Below, piece by piece: positions 17,912-28,300 of a stretch of 64,000 nucleotides of DNA. Source of the DNA: Pseudolysobacter antarcticus (lineage in GTDB: Bacteria > Pseudomonadota > Gammaproteobacteria > Xanthomonadales > Rhodanobacteraceae); assembly GCF_004168365.1 (NCBI RefSeq), contig NZ_CP035704.1, forward strand, positions 3,906,001 to 3,970,000, in the 5' to 3' direction. Numbering within the stretch: position 1 is the stretch's first letter; each line of letters begins with the position of its first letter. Both the position numbers and the translations under genes were made by a program. The notes below the pieces were generated by a model that was not told the origin of the DNA, searched no databases, and worked only from the letters and a program-made list of their open reading frames with translations.

Positions 17912-18889
17912 ATGCAAATCGGCCCTTTTCTGATCCAGCCCAGCGTGGTGCTTGCGCCGATGGCCGGCGTCACTGACAAACCGTTCCGGCAGTTGTGCAA
18001 ACGACTCGGCGCGGGCTTGGCAGTGTCCGAGATGACGACCGCCGATCCGCGTTTCTGGAGCACCAACAAAAGCCGCTGGCGCATGGATCACAGCGGTGAA
18101 CCCGATCCGATCAGCGTGCAGATCGCGGGCTTCGATCCGGCGATGCTGGCGGATGCTGCGCGCCACAATGTCGATCACGGCGCGCAGCTGATCGACATCA
18201 ACATGGGTTGCCCGGCGAAAAAAGTCTGCAACGTGTATTCGGGCAGCGCGCTGATGCAGAACGAGGCACTCGTCGCGCGCATTCTGGCCGCAGTCGTGAG
18301 TGCGGTGAATGTGCCGGTCACGTTGAAAATTCGCACCGGCTGGAATCACGAAAATCGCAACGGCGTGAGCATCGCGCATATCGCGGAAGATTCGGGCATC
18401 GCCGCGCTCGCAGTGCATGGCCGCACGCGCGCCGACCTGTATAACGGCGAGGCCGAATACGCCACGATCGCCGCGATCAAGCAGGCGGTGCGCATTCCGA
18501 TTTTCGCCAACGGTGATATCGATACGCCGCAGAAAGCACGCTACGTGCTCGATGCCACCGCCGCCGATGCAGTGATGATCGGTCGCGCCGCGCAAGGCCG
18601 CCCGTGGATATTTCGCGAGATTGCGCATTATCTTGCTACCGGTGAGATTCTGGCAGCACCGGGCCGCGATGAAATTCGCGATATCCTGCTTGCGCATCTG
18701 CACGCGCTGTATGGACATTACGGCGAGCAAAGCGGCGTGCGTATCGCGCGCAAACACCTCGGTTGGTACGCGCGGGACCGCACGTTTCGCGCGATCGTCA
18801 ATCGCGCCGAGAGCGCACAGGAACAACTGCGTCTGACCACAGAATATTTCGACGGCAACCCGTCGCCGGAACTGGCAGACGCGGCGTGA
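17912..18889 (+). CDS. dusB: tRNA-dihydrouridine synthase B
   Basis: The 325-aa flavoenzyme reduces uridine in the D-loop of tRNA. It starts MQIGPFLIQPSVVLAPMAGV and has the catalytic cysteine in NMGCPAKKVCNVYSG (general acid), RTGWNH, VHGRTRADLYNGEAEY, the FMN-binding IFANGDID and VMIGRAAQGRPWIF. Length and motifs fit DusB. In many bacteria dusB is followed by fis, but here a small CWC protein follows instead after 51 bp. Confidence 0.93.
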   Translation: MQIGPFLIQPSVVLAPMAGVTDKPFRQLCKRLGAGLAVSEMTTADPRFWSTNKSRWRMDHSGEPDPISVQIAGFDPAMLADAARHNVDHGAQLIDINMGCPAKKVCNVYSGSALMQNEALVARILAAVVSAVNVPVTLKIRTGWNHENRNGVSIAHIAEDSGIAALAVHGRTRADLYNGEAEYATIAAIKQAVRIPIFANGDIDTPQKARYVLDATAADAVMIGRAAQGRPWIFREIAHYLATGEILAAPGRDEIRDILLAHLHALYGHYGEQSGVRIARKHLGWYARDRTFRAIVNRAESAQEQLRLTTEYFDGNPSPELADAA

Positions 18890-18940
18890 ACACGACGGTA
18901 TTCGTGAGCGTCGAATACGCGAGCGAAGGCTTCTCGCTGC

Positions 18941-19225
18941 ATGTCGATTGAAACTATCGATCCGACGTTGTGCCCGCTATGCGGCGGTATCAATGCCTGT
19001 GTGCTCGCCAGCGGCGATGGCGATGCCGACGTGCGACGGTGCTGGTGTTTCCATGAATACATCCCGGCCGGCGCGCTTGAGCGTGTACCTGCGGCAGCGC
19101 GCGACATGGCCTGCATTTGCGATACCTGCCTGCGCCAGTTGCGCAAGCATCCCGATGCTCTGATTCTTGAAGCCACGCCGCTGCGCCTAGCCAAACTGCG
19201 AATCTTGCTCAAGCAGCAGAGTTGA
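18941..19225 (+). CDS. Cysteine-rich CWC family small protein
   Basis: The 94-aa protein has the cysteine pattern of the CWC family: CPLCGG near the N-terminus, then CWCFHEY and CICDTCLRQL, suggesting one or two metal (zinc) sites. The function of the family is not established. It follows dusB in the same direction. Confidence 0.75.
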   Translation: MSIETIDPTLCPLCGGINACVLASGDGDADVRRCWCFHEYIPAGALERVPAAARDMACICDTCLRQLRKHPDALILEATPLRLAKLRILLKQQS

Positions 19226-19566
19226 TTCCAGCGAGGCGCCGGAATGTGCGTTGCATCTCATCCCGATAGTGCGGCGCACAAAAGATGCTTGAATGCGATT
19301 GTGCGTTTCAAATTGAAGGTATACGCTCGGGACGGGGGCAACTGTTGCGCATGCCGGGATCGCGCTATGGCAATTTTGTTTGAAACACATGCTGGCCGAG
19401 CAAATCGGCGAGTACGACCGCCCCATACTTTCGAGACGGTTCGGTCTTGCTGGCCATCGGGGTTTGCCGCGCCATCATGACCACGATCAATCATCGCGCA
19501 AACTCATCCAGGCGTCGGAGTCGCGCCGTTGGCCACGAACTTGAGACACCATCGAGGACTATACCC
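19226..19566. other. 341-bp intergenic region
   Basis: I see no supported gene here. Short open frames on both strands lack family resemblance and ribosome sites. The promoter for the DUF1800/DUF1501/haem gene set should lie here. The last bases contain GAGGA (19554-19558), which defines the TTG start at 19567. Confidence 0.5.
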
Positions 19567-21333
19567 TTGAATATTCCAGGCAAGACCATCGCGGCGTTGC
19601 TGCTGACGCTCGTGGCAACGGCGGCGCAAGCCAGCGTGCACGATCACATTTACGCCAACAGTTTTGACATTGCAGCCGATGCGCCGGCGAGCAAGGCTGA
19701 AGCTTCGCGCTTCCTGACCCAGGCAACGTTCGGCCCCAACCAGACCGATATCACGCGTCTAATGGCAGTCGGTTACAACGAGTGGATCGAGGAGCAACTC
19801 GGCATGCGCGCGACGCTTGGCGAGCCCACGGTCGAGGCCGTCGTCAACGCACGTATCGCCGGCTCCCAGAACACCGGCCAGACGCAGCGCCTGAATCGCT
19901 GGTTCTGGCAGGCGACCTACGCCCCGGATCAATTGCGCCAGCGCATGGCGTACGCCTTGAGCCAGATTTTTGTTGTCTCCGACCAGAGCAGCATGATCAG
20001 CGGCGATGTCGTGCCGATGACTGCTTACAGCGATTTGCTCGCGAGCGACGCGTTCGGCATCTATCGCACCTTGCTCAGCGACGTGACGTACAACCCGACC
20101 ATGGGCAAGTATCTCAACGCATTCCGCAATCTCAAGCCGAGCGCGACCACCAGCCCGGATGAAAACTATGCACGCGAGGTGATGCAGCTGTTTTCGGTCG
20201 GGCTGATCCAGCTCAACATGGATCATTCGCCGCTGCTGGTCGGCGGCCTCACTGTGCCTACCTACGATCAAACGGTCATCACGCACACCGCAAAAGTGTT
20301 TACGGGACTGACTTACAGCGATGCGCCGATCGGCACCGGCGCAAATTTCAGTGGCGCGAATTTTTACGGCGGCAGCCTGACGTTTGCCGGGCAATATAAT
20401 CCGATGCAGTGCTGGGGCACGGAATTGTTTCCGTATTCCAACGGCAATATGCGACACGACATCACCGGCGACGACGGCACCTTGCACACCGATAAAACCG
20501 TGCTCGGCGGCGCGATCATTCCTTCGGGCCAGGATTGCGATGTCGACCTCGGCGCCGAGATCGACATCATCGCCGCGCATTCGAATGTTGCGCCGTTTAT
20601 TTCGAGCCAGCTGATCCAGCGTTTTGTCACGAGCAATCCCTCGCCGGCCTACATCCAGCGCGTGGCGACGGTGTTCAACGGCAGCACCGGCGATCTCGGC
20701 GACGTGCTCAAAGCCATTCTCATCGATAGCGAAGCACGCAATCCGCCGGCAGCCGGCGCCACCAGCGAAAGCGACAGTTACGGCAAATTACGCGAGCCGA
20801 TATTGCGCCTCACTGCAATGTGGCGCGCATTCAATGCCGCTGCGCCGGCCGCGGATATCTACGGCGAGATCGGCATGACTGGCAATACCGGCTTCCTCAC
20901 CGCGTACGGACAAGGGCCGCTGGAATCGCCGACCGTGTTCAATTTTTACACGCCCGACTATCAACAGCCCGGAGTGTTTGCGACCAATAATTTGAACTCG
21001 CCGGAGTTGCAGATTCTCAACGAATCCACCTTGTATTCGTCGATCAATAGCTACTACAACTTCACCGCCAATTCGTATGTAGGCATCAGTCCGTTGCCGA
21101 GTACACCGCGGCCGATGATCGATCTTTCTTCGCTGACCGTGAACGTCGCCACGCCGGCGCTGATGGTAGCCACGATCAATGCCAACATGCTCTACGGCAC
21201 CATGTCCACCTCGATGCAATCGGCGCTGACCAACATGATCCAGTTCGGATTGAACGGTGCAACCGCCAACGAGAAAGCCTGGTCGCTGATCTACGTGACC
21301 ATGTTATCGCCCGAATATGCCGCGCAGCGCTGA
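19567..21333 (+). CDS. Exported DUF1800 family protein
   Basis: The frame opens at 19447, but I place the start at the TTG at 19567. GAGGA lies 8 bases before it, and it gives a compact signal peptide (MNIPGKTIAALLLTLVATAAQA) and a 588-aa protein. The N-terminal mature part holds HIYANSFD, a variant of the short motif seen at the ends of other exported proteins. Family text follows: RFLTQATFGPNQTDI, ARLRQRM-type text (LRQRMAYALSQIFVVSD), DENYAREVMQLFSVGLIQL and FISSQLIQRFVTSNPSPAYI. DUF1800 proteins are nearly always encoded next to DUF1501 proteins, as here (10 bp apart). The biochemical role is unknown. Confidence 0.88.
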   Translation: MNIPGKTIAALLLTLVATAAQASVHDHIYANSFDIAADAPASKAEASRFLTQATFGPNQTDITRLMAVGYNEWIEEQLGMRATLGEPTVEAVVNARIAGSQNTGQTQRLNRWFWQATYAPDQLRQRMAYALSQIFVVSDQSSMISGDVVPMTAYSDLLASDAFGIYRTLLSDVTYNPTMGKYLNAFRNLKPSATTSPDENYAREVMQLFSVGLIQLNMDHSPLLVGGLTVPTYDQTVITHTAKVFTGLTYSDAPIGTGANFSGANFYGGSLTFAGQYNPMQCWGTELFPYSNGNMRHDITGDDGTLHTDKTVLGGAIIPSGQDCDVDLGAEIDIIAAHSNVAPFISSQLIQRFVTSNPSPAYIQRVATVFNGSTGDLGDVLKAILIDSEARNPPAAGATSESDSYGKLREPILRLTAMWRAFNAAAPAADIYGEIGMTGNTGFLTAYGQGPLESPTVFNFYTPDYQQPGVFATNNLNSPELQILNESTLYSSINSYYNFTANSYVGISPLPSTPRPMIDLSSLTVNVATPALMVATINANMLYGTMSTSMQSALTNMIQFGLNGATANEKAWSLIYVTMLSPEYAAQR

Positions 21334-21343
21334 GGAATCCACC

Positions 21344-22891
21344 ATGAGCCATACCCGAAATTCCCGCCGCGACTTTCTCAACAAACTAAGTTTGCTCGCT
21401 GCCAGTGGCGGCGCCGCAGCCATCATGCCGCAGCTGCGCATGATGAATACCGCGCTCGCGAGTACCAGCTCGCTCACCGGCTACAAGGCGCTGGTGTGTG
21501 TGTATCTGAACGGCGGCAACGATTCCTGGAACATGCTCGTACCGTTCGACAGCAACGGCAGCAACTTGCGCTTCGATGTTTACGCTGCCGCGCGCAGTGG
21601 CGTGTACGATCCGGCGGCAAATAGTGGCGGACTGGGCCTTACGTTACCGATCGGACCGAATATTACCTTGCAGAAAGTCATCGACGGCAACGATGCAAAT
21701 TCAGCCACCAATCAATACTTTCTGCATCCGAGTTTCACCACGCCGTATTCGACGCAGACGCCATTGTCCACGCTTTATACGCAAGGCCATCTGGCGTTTG
21801 CAGTGAATGTCGGCACACTGACCAAGCCGATCGTTATGGCCGATTACAATAGCAGCGCGGCGAACCGGCCACCGCAATTGTTCTCGCATTCGGATCAAAC
21901 CAGCCAGTGGCATCAAGGCAATACCAGCGCCAGTTCGGCGGTCGGCTGGGGTGGGCTGTGCGCCGAAAACCTGCAACTGCAGGGCGCGAATCTGACCACT
22001 AACCCGAAGCTGGCGCTGGCGATCTCGCTGGCCGGCGCAAATCGTTTTGAAGTGGGTTCGGGTTCGGTGCCATACCAGATGTCATCGAATGGCCTGACCT
22101 CACTCAGCGGCGTGTGTAATCCAACTTGCACCGTCGGCGCCACCAGCAGCGGTCGCGATGCGGCGCTCAACTCGATCATTGGCGAAACCTACGCCAATGA
22201 TTTCTCGGGTGAATACAACGCAGTGCTGCAGCGTGGACGCAGCCTGTACAACCTCATCGGCCCCAACCTGCCGCCAGCGTCAAACACCTACGTGCCGACG
22301 ACCGCTTTCCCGCCCAACAACTCGCTGGCTGCGCAGCTCAAGACCGTGGCAACCATGATCAAGCTGTCCAAGATGCAAGGGTATGCATCGCGCCAGATCT
22401 ATTTCGTCCAGCTTGGCGGATTCGATCTGCACTCGGGCTTGATGTCCGGCGGCGGTAATCACGCGTCGCTGCTGACGCAGGTGGGACAGGCGCTCGGCGC
22501 GTTTTATACCTCGCTCGGCCCGACCGACGTCAACGCACAGAGCGAAGTCACTGCATTTACCGTGTCCGATTTCGCGCGCACGTTGCAATCCAACGGCTCG
22601 GGTTCCGACCACGGCTGGGGCGGCTTGCAGATGGTACTCGGCGGGGCAGTGCATGGCGGCAAACTGTATTCGAATGGCGGTGGCCCGATCAGCGGATTTC
22701 CGAATCAATCGCTTGGCGGCACCGGCAGCCCGGCGCCGAACAACTTCTCGCGCGGGCAGATGATTCCGGGCATCGGTGTCGAGCAGTACGCCGCCACGCT
22801 GGCGCAATGGATGGGCGTTTCGGCGACCGACTGCAACACCATTTTCCCGAACCTGCACAACTTCACGAGCAAGAATCTTGGGTTCGTCTGA
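21344..22891 (+). CDS. Tat-exported DUF1501 family protein
   Basis: The 515-aa protein starts at 21344 with GAGGA before the ATG. It has a twin-arginine signal (NSRRDFLNKLSLLAASGGAA) and DUF1501 family text (YKALVCVYLNGGNDSWNMLV, FVQLGGFDLHSGL, TAFTVSDFARTLQSNGSGSDHGWGG given in part). The family belongs to the alkaline-phosphatase/sulfatase-like superfamily. Tat export implies folding, and probably metal loading, before export. It is the partner of the DUF1800 protein encoded just upstream. Confidence 0.9.
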   Translation: MSHTRNSRRDFLNKLSLLAASGGAAAIMPQLRMMNTALASTSSLTGYKALVCVYLNGGNDSWNMLVPFDSNGSNLRFDVYAAARSGVYDPAANSGGLGLTLPIGPNITLQKVIDGNDANSATNQYFLHPSFTTPYSTQTPLSTLYTQGHLAFAVNVGTLTKPIVMADYNSSAANRPPQLFSHSDQTSQWHQGNTSASSAVGWGGLCAENLQLQGANLTTNPKLALAISLAGANRFEVGSGSVPYQMSSNGLTSLSGVCNPTCTVGATSSGRDAALNSIIGETYANDFSGEYNAVLQRGRSLYNLIGPNLPPASNTYVPTTAFPPNNSLAAQLKTVATMIKLSKMQGYASRQIYFVQLGGFDLHSGLMSGGGNHASLLTQVGQALGAFYTSLGPTDVNAQSEVTAFTVSDFARTLQSNGSGSDHGWGGLQMVLGGAVHGGKLYSNGGGPISGFPNQSLGGTGSPAPNNFSRGQMIPGIGVEQYAATLAQWMGVSATDCNTIFPNLHNFTSKNLGFV

Positions 22892-22904
22892 GTCGCGGGA
22901 TTTC

Positions 22905-23453
22905 GTGAAAAAAACAGGTGCGACATCGCCATTGCCGCGATGGGCGATCGTGGCTATCGCGGTCGCCAGCGCGCTCGGCGCATCGATGCTAGGACGCTCT
23001 GCCAGCCAGAGCGTCACGCCCAGCGGCTGCACCAGCATTCAAAATGTTCCGGTGACTTATTCCATCACTTACGGTGCGGCGGTGCAGGGTTTGTTCGATA
23101 ATTTTCTGACCAACGGCGGCACCGAAGGCTGTGTCGATTGCCATACCGCGCCACCCTCGGCAGGCGGTCTCGATCTTACTGATGGCGTTTCCTGGTCAAA
23201 CCTGGTCAACGTGCCCAGCGCTGCAGATGCAAGCCTGAAATACGTCGTTCCAAACCACCCGGAACAAAGTCTTTTGTTCCAGAAGATCAATTGCGATACG
23301 CCGGCCGTCGGCCACCGCATGCCGCTGGTTGATGGCCCGTTAAGCACCGAACAACAGGCGCTGATCTACGACTGGATTGCCGGCGGTGCGCCGGCACTAA
23401 CGACCAATACCCTGTTCCGCGACGGCTTCGATATTCGCGGCTTTGATCAGTAA
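22905..23453 (+). CDS. Exported single-haem c-type cytochrome-like protein
   Basis: The frame is open from 22776 inside the DUF1501 gene, but a GTG at 22905 (GGGA four bases upstream) gives 182 aa with an N-terminal signal or anchor segment (about 13-31, AIVAIAVASALGASMLG). The haem motif is CVDCH (in NGGTEGCVDCHTAPP), and the likely distal methionine is in VGHRMPLVDGPLS. The layout resembles the short cytochrome domains attached to DUF1800/DUF1501 systems in other bacteria. It ends in LFRDGFDIRGFDQ, a variant of the recurring (I/L)FxDxF(E/D) motif. It suggests electron transfer linked to the DUF1800/DUF1501 pair; this is inference. Confidence 0.75.
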   Translation: MKKTGATSPLPRWAIVAIAVASALGASMLGRSASQSVTPSGCTSIQNVPVTYSITYGAAVQGLFDNFLTNGGTEGCVDCHTAPPSAGGLDLTDGVSWSNLVNVPSAADASLKYVVPNHPEQSLLFQKINCDTPAVGHRMPLVDGPLSTEQQALIYDWIAGGAPALTTNTLFRDGFDIRGFDQ

Positions 23454-23613
23454 GCCTGACTGATTATTCGCGTTTTCGTGCTGTAGCTGATCCGGATTGC
23501 ATCATTTCTTGTCGATGCTGGTCTGCGTCACGGCGGGCTCGAAATCGCGCGCAGAAGAAAATCCGAAACTGTTAAGCTGCAAATCAGTCACGGGGCGTGT
23601 ATCATGTGCGCCC

Positions 23614-23650
23614 TATTTATCTCTCCATCCGAAACAAAGGATATATGCGA
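23614..23650 (+). promoter_or_regulatory. metK upstream element shared with ahcY
   Basis: The sequence TATTTATCTCTCCATCCGAA continuing to ACAAAGGATATAT lines up base for base, without gaps, with 34464-34497 upstream of ahcY. Shared features are TATC, TCCATCCG, AACAA and GATATA, with outer arms TTTATC / GATATA separated by 18 bases. It overlaps the AAAGGA ribosome site of metK. It is a good candidate operator for a methyl-cycle regulator; a SahR-type ArsR repressor is one option, but this is not proven. Confidence 0.55.
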
Positions 23651-23652
23651 CG

Positions 23653-24852
23653 ATGAGCAGCTATCTCTTCACCTCCGAATCCGTTTCCGAAGGTCATCCG
23701 GACAAGGTCGCCGACCAGATTTCCGACGCCGTTCTCGACGCCATTCTTGCGCAGGACAAGCGCGCCCGCGTCGCCTGCGAAACGATGGTGAAAACCGGCG
23801 TGGCGATCGTCGCTGGCGAAGTGACTACATCCGCGTGGGTGGATCTTGAAGCGCTGACGCGCAAGGTGATTCTCGACATCGGCTACAACTCCAGCGACGT
23901 CGGTTTCGACGGCGAAACCTGCGGCGTGCTGAACCTGATCGGCAAGCAATCGCCGGATATCAATCAAGGTGTGGATCGCAAGAATCCGGAAGATCAGGGC
24001 GCGGGCGACCAAGGCCTGATGTTCGGTTATGCAACCAATGAAACCGCCGACGGCATGCCGGCTGCGATCCATTATTCGCATCGTCTTGTCGAGCAGCAGG
24101 CGAAGATCCGCAAGCAGAAAAAATCGCCGTTGCCGTGGCTGCGCCCGGATGCAAAAAGCCAGGTCACGTTGCGTTACGAAGACGGCAAGGCGGTCGCGAT
24201 CGACGCCGTGGTGTTGTCGACCCAGCACGATCCGTCGGTCAAGCTCAAGGATTTGAAAGAAGGCGTGATGGAACTCATCGTCAAGCCGGTGCTGCCTGCG
24301 AAATGGATCCACAAAGGCACCAAGTTCCACATCAACCCGACCGGCAAGTTCGTGATCGGCGGCCCCGTTGGCGATTGCGGCCTGACTGGTCGCAAGATCA
24401 TCGTCGATACCTACGGCGGCTGGGCACGTCACGGCGGCGGTGCGTTCTCGGGCAAAGATCCGTCGAAGGTCGATCGCTCGGCAGCGTATGCGGCGCGCTA
24501 TGTGGCGAAGAATATCGTTGCGGCAGGTCTGGCCGATCGTTGCGAAATCCAGGTCAGCTACGCGATCGGCGTCGCCGAACCAACCTCGATTTCAGTGACC
24601 ACGTTTGGCACCGGCAAGATCAGCGACGACAAGATCGAGAAGCTGATCCGCAAGCACTTCGACCTGCGTCCGTACGGTATCATCAAAATGCTCGACCTCG
24701 TGCATCCGATGTATCAGCAGACCGCGAGCTATGGCCACTTCGGCCGCAGCCCTTACGATGTAACGCTGCCGAATGGCGAAAAATTCACCGCGTTCTCGTG
24801 GGAAAAGACCGACAAGGCCGCGATGCTGAAAAGCGATGCCAAGCTGAAGTAA
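23653..24852 (+). CDS. metK: S-adenosylmethionine synthase
   Basis: The 399-aa enzyme makes SAM from methionine and ATP. It starts [20 protein letters not shown] at 23653, with AAAGGA 11 bases upstream. Signature motifs are present: [12 protein letters not shown] (near 115) and [20 protein letters not shown] (near 275). The C-terminus [13 protein letters not shown] is close to the family norm. It is separated from ahcY and metF by about 10 kb of exported-protein genes but shares an upstream sequence element with ahcY. Confidence 0.97.
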   Translation: MSSYLFTSESVSEGHPDKVADQISDAVLDAILAQDKRARVACETMVKTGVAIVAGEVTTSAWVDLEALTRKVILDIGYNSSDVGFDGETCGVLNLIGKQSPDINQGVDRKNPEDQGAGDQGLMFGYATNETADGMPAAIHYSHRLVEQQAKIRKQKKSPLPWLRPDAKSQVTLRYEDGKAVAIDAVVLSTQHDPSVKLKDLKEGVMELIVKPVLPAKWIHKGTKFHINPTGKFVIGGPVGDCGLTGRKIIVDTYGGWARHGGGAFSGKDPSKVDRSAAYAARYVAKNIVAAGLADRCEIQVSYAIGVAEPTSISVTTFGTGKISDDKIEKLIRKHFDLRPYGIIKMLDLVHPMYQQTASYGHFGRSPYDVTLPNGEKFTAFSWEKTDKAAMLKSDAKLK

Positions 24853-24868
24853 TTCAGCTACGTCATCA

Positions 24869-24898
24869 AAAAGAGCCGCTGATTGCGGCTCTTTTTTT
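24869..24898 (+). terminator. Rho-independent terminator of metK
   Basis: AAGAGCCGC and GCGGCTCTT form a perfect stem with a short TGATT loop followed by a run of T residues, 17 bp after the metK stop. Confidence 0.9.
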
Positions 24899-24968
24899 GC
24901 GCGTTTTGCCAACCGTTTTACAGCGGATGCATCAATCGCGACGAACGTTGCGAGTTTTTCTTAGCCAA

Positions 24969-25169
24969 TCAAGCGACAGGCTTGCCACGCAGCAATCGCG
25001 CCGGCAACAGCAATATCGCGCGCAGAAATTCGAAAACTCCCTCTACCGCAAAACCGAGCAAACGGAACGGCAGCAGCACCAGCCAGATCAGCGGATACAA
25101 GAGCAAGACGAGCAGCGCCAGCGGCCAGCAGAAAATGAACAACAGCAGCCAGAGGATGAAAGTCAGCAT
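24969..25169 (-). CDS. Small hydrophobic membrane protein, 66 aa
   Basis: The sequence starts MLTFILWLLLFIFCWPLALL and contains two membrane helices followed by a basic C-terminal tail (PARLLRGKPVA). AGGA lies about 9 bases before the ATG at 25169. A longer overlapping frame (24961-25209) lacks these features. The function is unknown. It is transcribed toward metK. Confidence 0.6.
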   Translation of the reverse strand: MLTFILWLLLFIFCWPLALLVLLLYPLIWLVLLPFRLLGFAVEGVFEFLRAILLLPARLLRGKPVA

Positions 25170-25292
25170 GGCGATGATTCCTGATTAAGCACTCGATTGG
25201 TTTCGACATGGGGTTGGTCGACGCGTGCGCAAGGCAACCATGACATCAGTAATGGATGCATGTTGAATTTGCTTTTAGCGCCAGACAAAACA

Positions 25293-25318
25293 AAGCCCGC
25301 TTGCGCGGGCCTTGTTTT
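25293..25318 (-). terminator. Terminator of the S8 protease gene
   Basis: On the minus strand GCCCGC and GCGGGC form a stem with a GCAA loop, followed by TTTGTTTTGT. It lies 42 bp after the protease stop codon. The plus-strand side also ends in TTGTTTTG, so it may act in both directions. Confidence 0.7.
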
Positions 25319-25359
25319 GTCAAATACGACGGGCCATCACCGTCGCAAGATTCGTCAAA

Positions 25360-28300
25360 TCACGGACAACTGATTTCGACACTACCTTCAAATTGATCAC
25401 GAAACAGCTTGTCGCCATTCGGCAATACCAGGAAGGTCGCTGGTTTGCTTGCCGATCCGCCGTGGATATTCTGCGCGCTGAATACGACGTTGTACGGCGT
25501 GGTACTGGCCGATCCACTTGCCAATGTTCCGCTCAGGATATGCGTAGCTGGATCGAGCACCAACGTGGCTGGCAAACCGGTTGAGGAGTAACTCAACGTG
25601 CCACTGGCCGGATCGGTGAACAAGCTGCTCAAATCCAGATTCAGCGTATCACCCTCGCCCACCACCTGTTTACGCAGAGTGCATGCCGCGAGCGGATTCA
25701 GATCAATGCTGATCGTCACCGTGACCGGCGCGGAACACGCTGTTGGCACCGCCGTGGTGTCGCAGACGTTGTAGCTGAAGCTGTCGCTGGTCGTGCTGGA
25801 ACCATCGTGCAGATAGCTGAACGTACCATCGCTGTTGAGCGTGAGCGTGCCGTGAGTTGGTGAGGCATTCAACACGGCAGTGAGCGTGTGGCCTGAAGGC
25901 CCGCTTGCGGTCGTCAACACACTGCTAGCGCCGCCGACCAAGGTGCTGGTCAACGCGCCTTGATTCAGCTCGATCGCAGCTGCCGCGCCGGTGGGCGTAC
26001 AGACGACATCGATCGCCGCTGTGGCGGTCGAATTGCTGGTGCCGCTGGTCTCCGTATAGGTGAAGCTGTCCGCACCGCAATAACCGGCTGTCGGTGTGTA
26101 GCTGAAGCCACCATTTGCTGCCAGGCTCAATGCGCCGTGCGTGGGCGCGACAAGTATCGTTGCGCTTGCGCCAGTCGTCGGTAAATCGTTGCCCAACACA
26201 CCCGGCGCAGCTGTCGTCAGTGACGCATCCTGATGAACCGAAAAACTGTCGTTGGATGCGAGCGCAACATTCGGTGCGGTCTGCACACAAAGGTTCAAAC
26301 CCCACGTCGACAAGGTTCCGCCATCCGGCGTTGCGGCGTCGTTGACGCTCAACGTCCACGTGCCGTTGGCCGGGCTGTTGATGAGGCCGGCGAGCGGGTT
26401 GCTCGGCTTGTAAGTCAGGCCGCCACCGATCGGCGCCGGGGTGCAATTCCATGTACCCGGATTGCCTGCTGCCTGATCGTCCAGACCGAGACTCCATGCC
26501 GAACTGGTCGACCCGCAGGAAGGCGCCATCACCTTGACGTTGGTATTCGAGGGATTGATCAGGTTAAACGAAAGATCACTGAAGTAAGTGTGAGTACCGG
26601 TCAGGCTGACCACACTTACGCTGCCGAGCGTGCCGGTCAAGGTGCTGGTGAGTGTGGAGGTGATCGTGCCTCTGGTGGGAATGGTCTTCGGCACATTGGT
26701 GCTGTTGAACACCTGACACGTGGCTGCGTTGGTGACAAAACTCTGCACGGCGGATACGCCGCTGCCGCAAACATCCATCGCGGTCACACGCCAGTAATAC
26801 CGCGTATTCGGCGCGAGCGGGCGATACAGCGAGAAACTGGTCGTGCTGAGCGTGACCGAGAATGCGGTCGTGGTGAATGCCGGATCGGTCGATACTTCAA
26901 GCAGATAACTTTGCGCATTGGCAGATACCGCCCAACTCAAGGTCGGGGTCGTTGCCAGGCCATACGCATTCGCTGCCGGCGCGCTCAACGCAGGCGCAAC
27001 GGGCGCTGCTGTGGTAACCGACAATGCCATTGGCGCGCTATGGCTCAACGCCCCCGAGGTGCCCGTAGTCGAGAATGGATAGGTACCAGCAGCAAGACCC
27101 GTGGTACTCACGTTCAATGTTGTCGTGCCGCTGGGCACGACTGCTAACGGAGTAAATGTCGGTGTCGCACCCGCCGGCAAACCCGTCGTGGTCATGTTGA
27201 CCGAACTCGAAAAACCAAGCTGCGCCGCCAGGCTGAGGTTCCACGTTGCCGGCGTGCCGGCGCAAACCTGATTCGCGTAGACGTTGCTGCTGAGGCTGAA
27301 ATCCGCGGTGCTGGTGCAGTTGTAGCAGACCAGCGCGAAATCCTGATTGTTGGTCGCCGCCGTACTGATCGCCTTGCCCGAAAGCGTGGTCGCTGTGACC
27401 GTTACGGAGATGGCACCAGTGGCGCCCGCCGGCACAAAAATCGCCTCGTAATTATTTTTGGTATCGGTGACGGTGGCGCCGGCCGTGCTGAAGCCGCCAG
27501 TCGCATTGAACTGATTGCCAACGTAACTGCTGGCACCGATGGTCGCCTTCAGATCGAGATTGTTGATCAGAATGCCGCCGGTAGAACCGGTGCCGGCGAC
27601 ACTCGGTGCATCGCTGTAGACCATGACGATACGCACCGGCTTGCTCGGATCGGCAACCTGCGCGGTAAGCGTTGCGGTGGCGCCCGCTGTAGTGAACGGG
27701 GTGGTTTGATCCTGCACCACCTTGGGAGTGTTATCGAATGCCGCCGACAAATTCGGCATGCCATAACCCTGCACGTTCGATGGCAGTTTGTCGTTCGCAC
27801 TCACGCCCGTGAGATAGGTAGGATGCGCGATCAGGTAGGCCTTGAGCATCGCGGGACTCGGCAGTGCATCGCTGAACTTGTTCTGCAGCCAGTAATACAC
27901 CAGCGAGGCGGTGCCAGCGATGGCCGGGGTCGAATGGCTGGTGCCTGATGACGATGCAAAAATGTATTGTCCGCTCGGACGATACGCATCACACACCCCG
28001 AGCCCGTTGTACAACGGATTCGGACTGGCGGTACCTTGAATATGCGTGCCGGGTGCAATAATTTCGGGCTTGATGCGCGTGCCTTTGACCGGGCCGCGTG
28101 ATGAGAACGCGATCACATCCATCGCGTTATCCGCCCCGGTGTTATCGACTGCGCAACCGTCGGTCCACAAACCATCTTCATCACTCGGGCGATAATTTTC
28201 CGAGGCGCCGACGGTCAGGATATTTTTCGCCGTGCTTGGTGTGCCGATGGTGGACACACCACTTCCAGCGTTACCAGCGGCGAACACAAACAGCATGCTT

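Noticed and set aside
23454-23613. SAM riboswitch in front of metK
   Set aside because: No known SAM aptamer pattern could be drawn; only the short shared element is convincing.
24135-25184. 349-aa frame overlapping metK in another phase
   Set aside because: Arg/Gln-rich out-of-phase shadow crossing the metK terminator.
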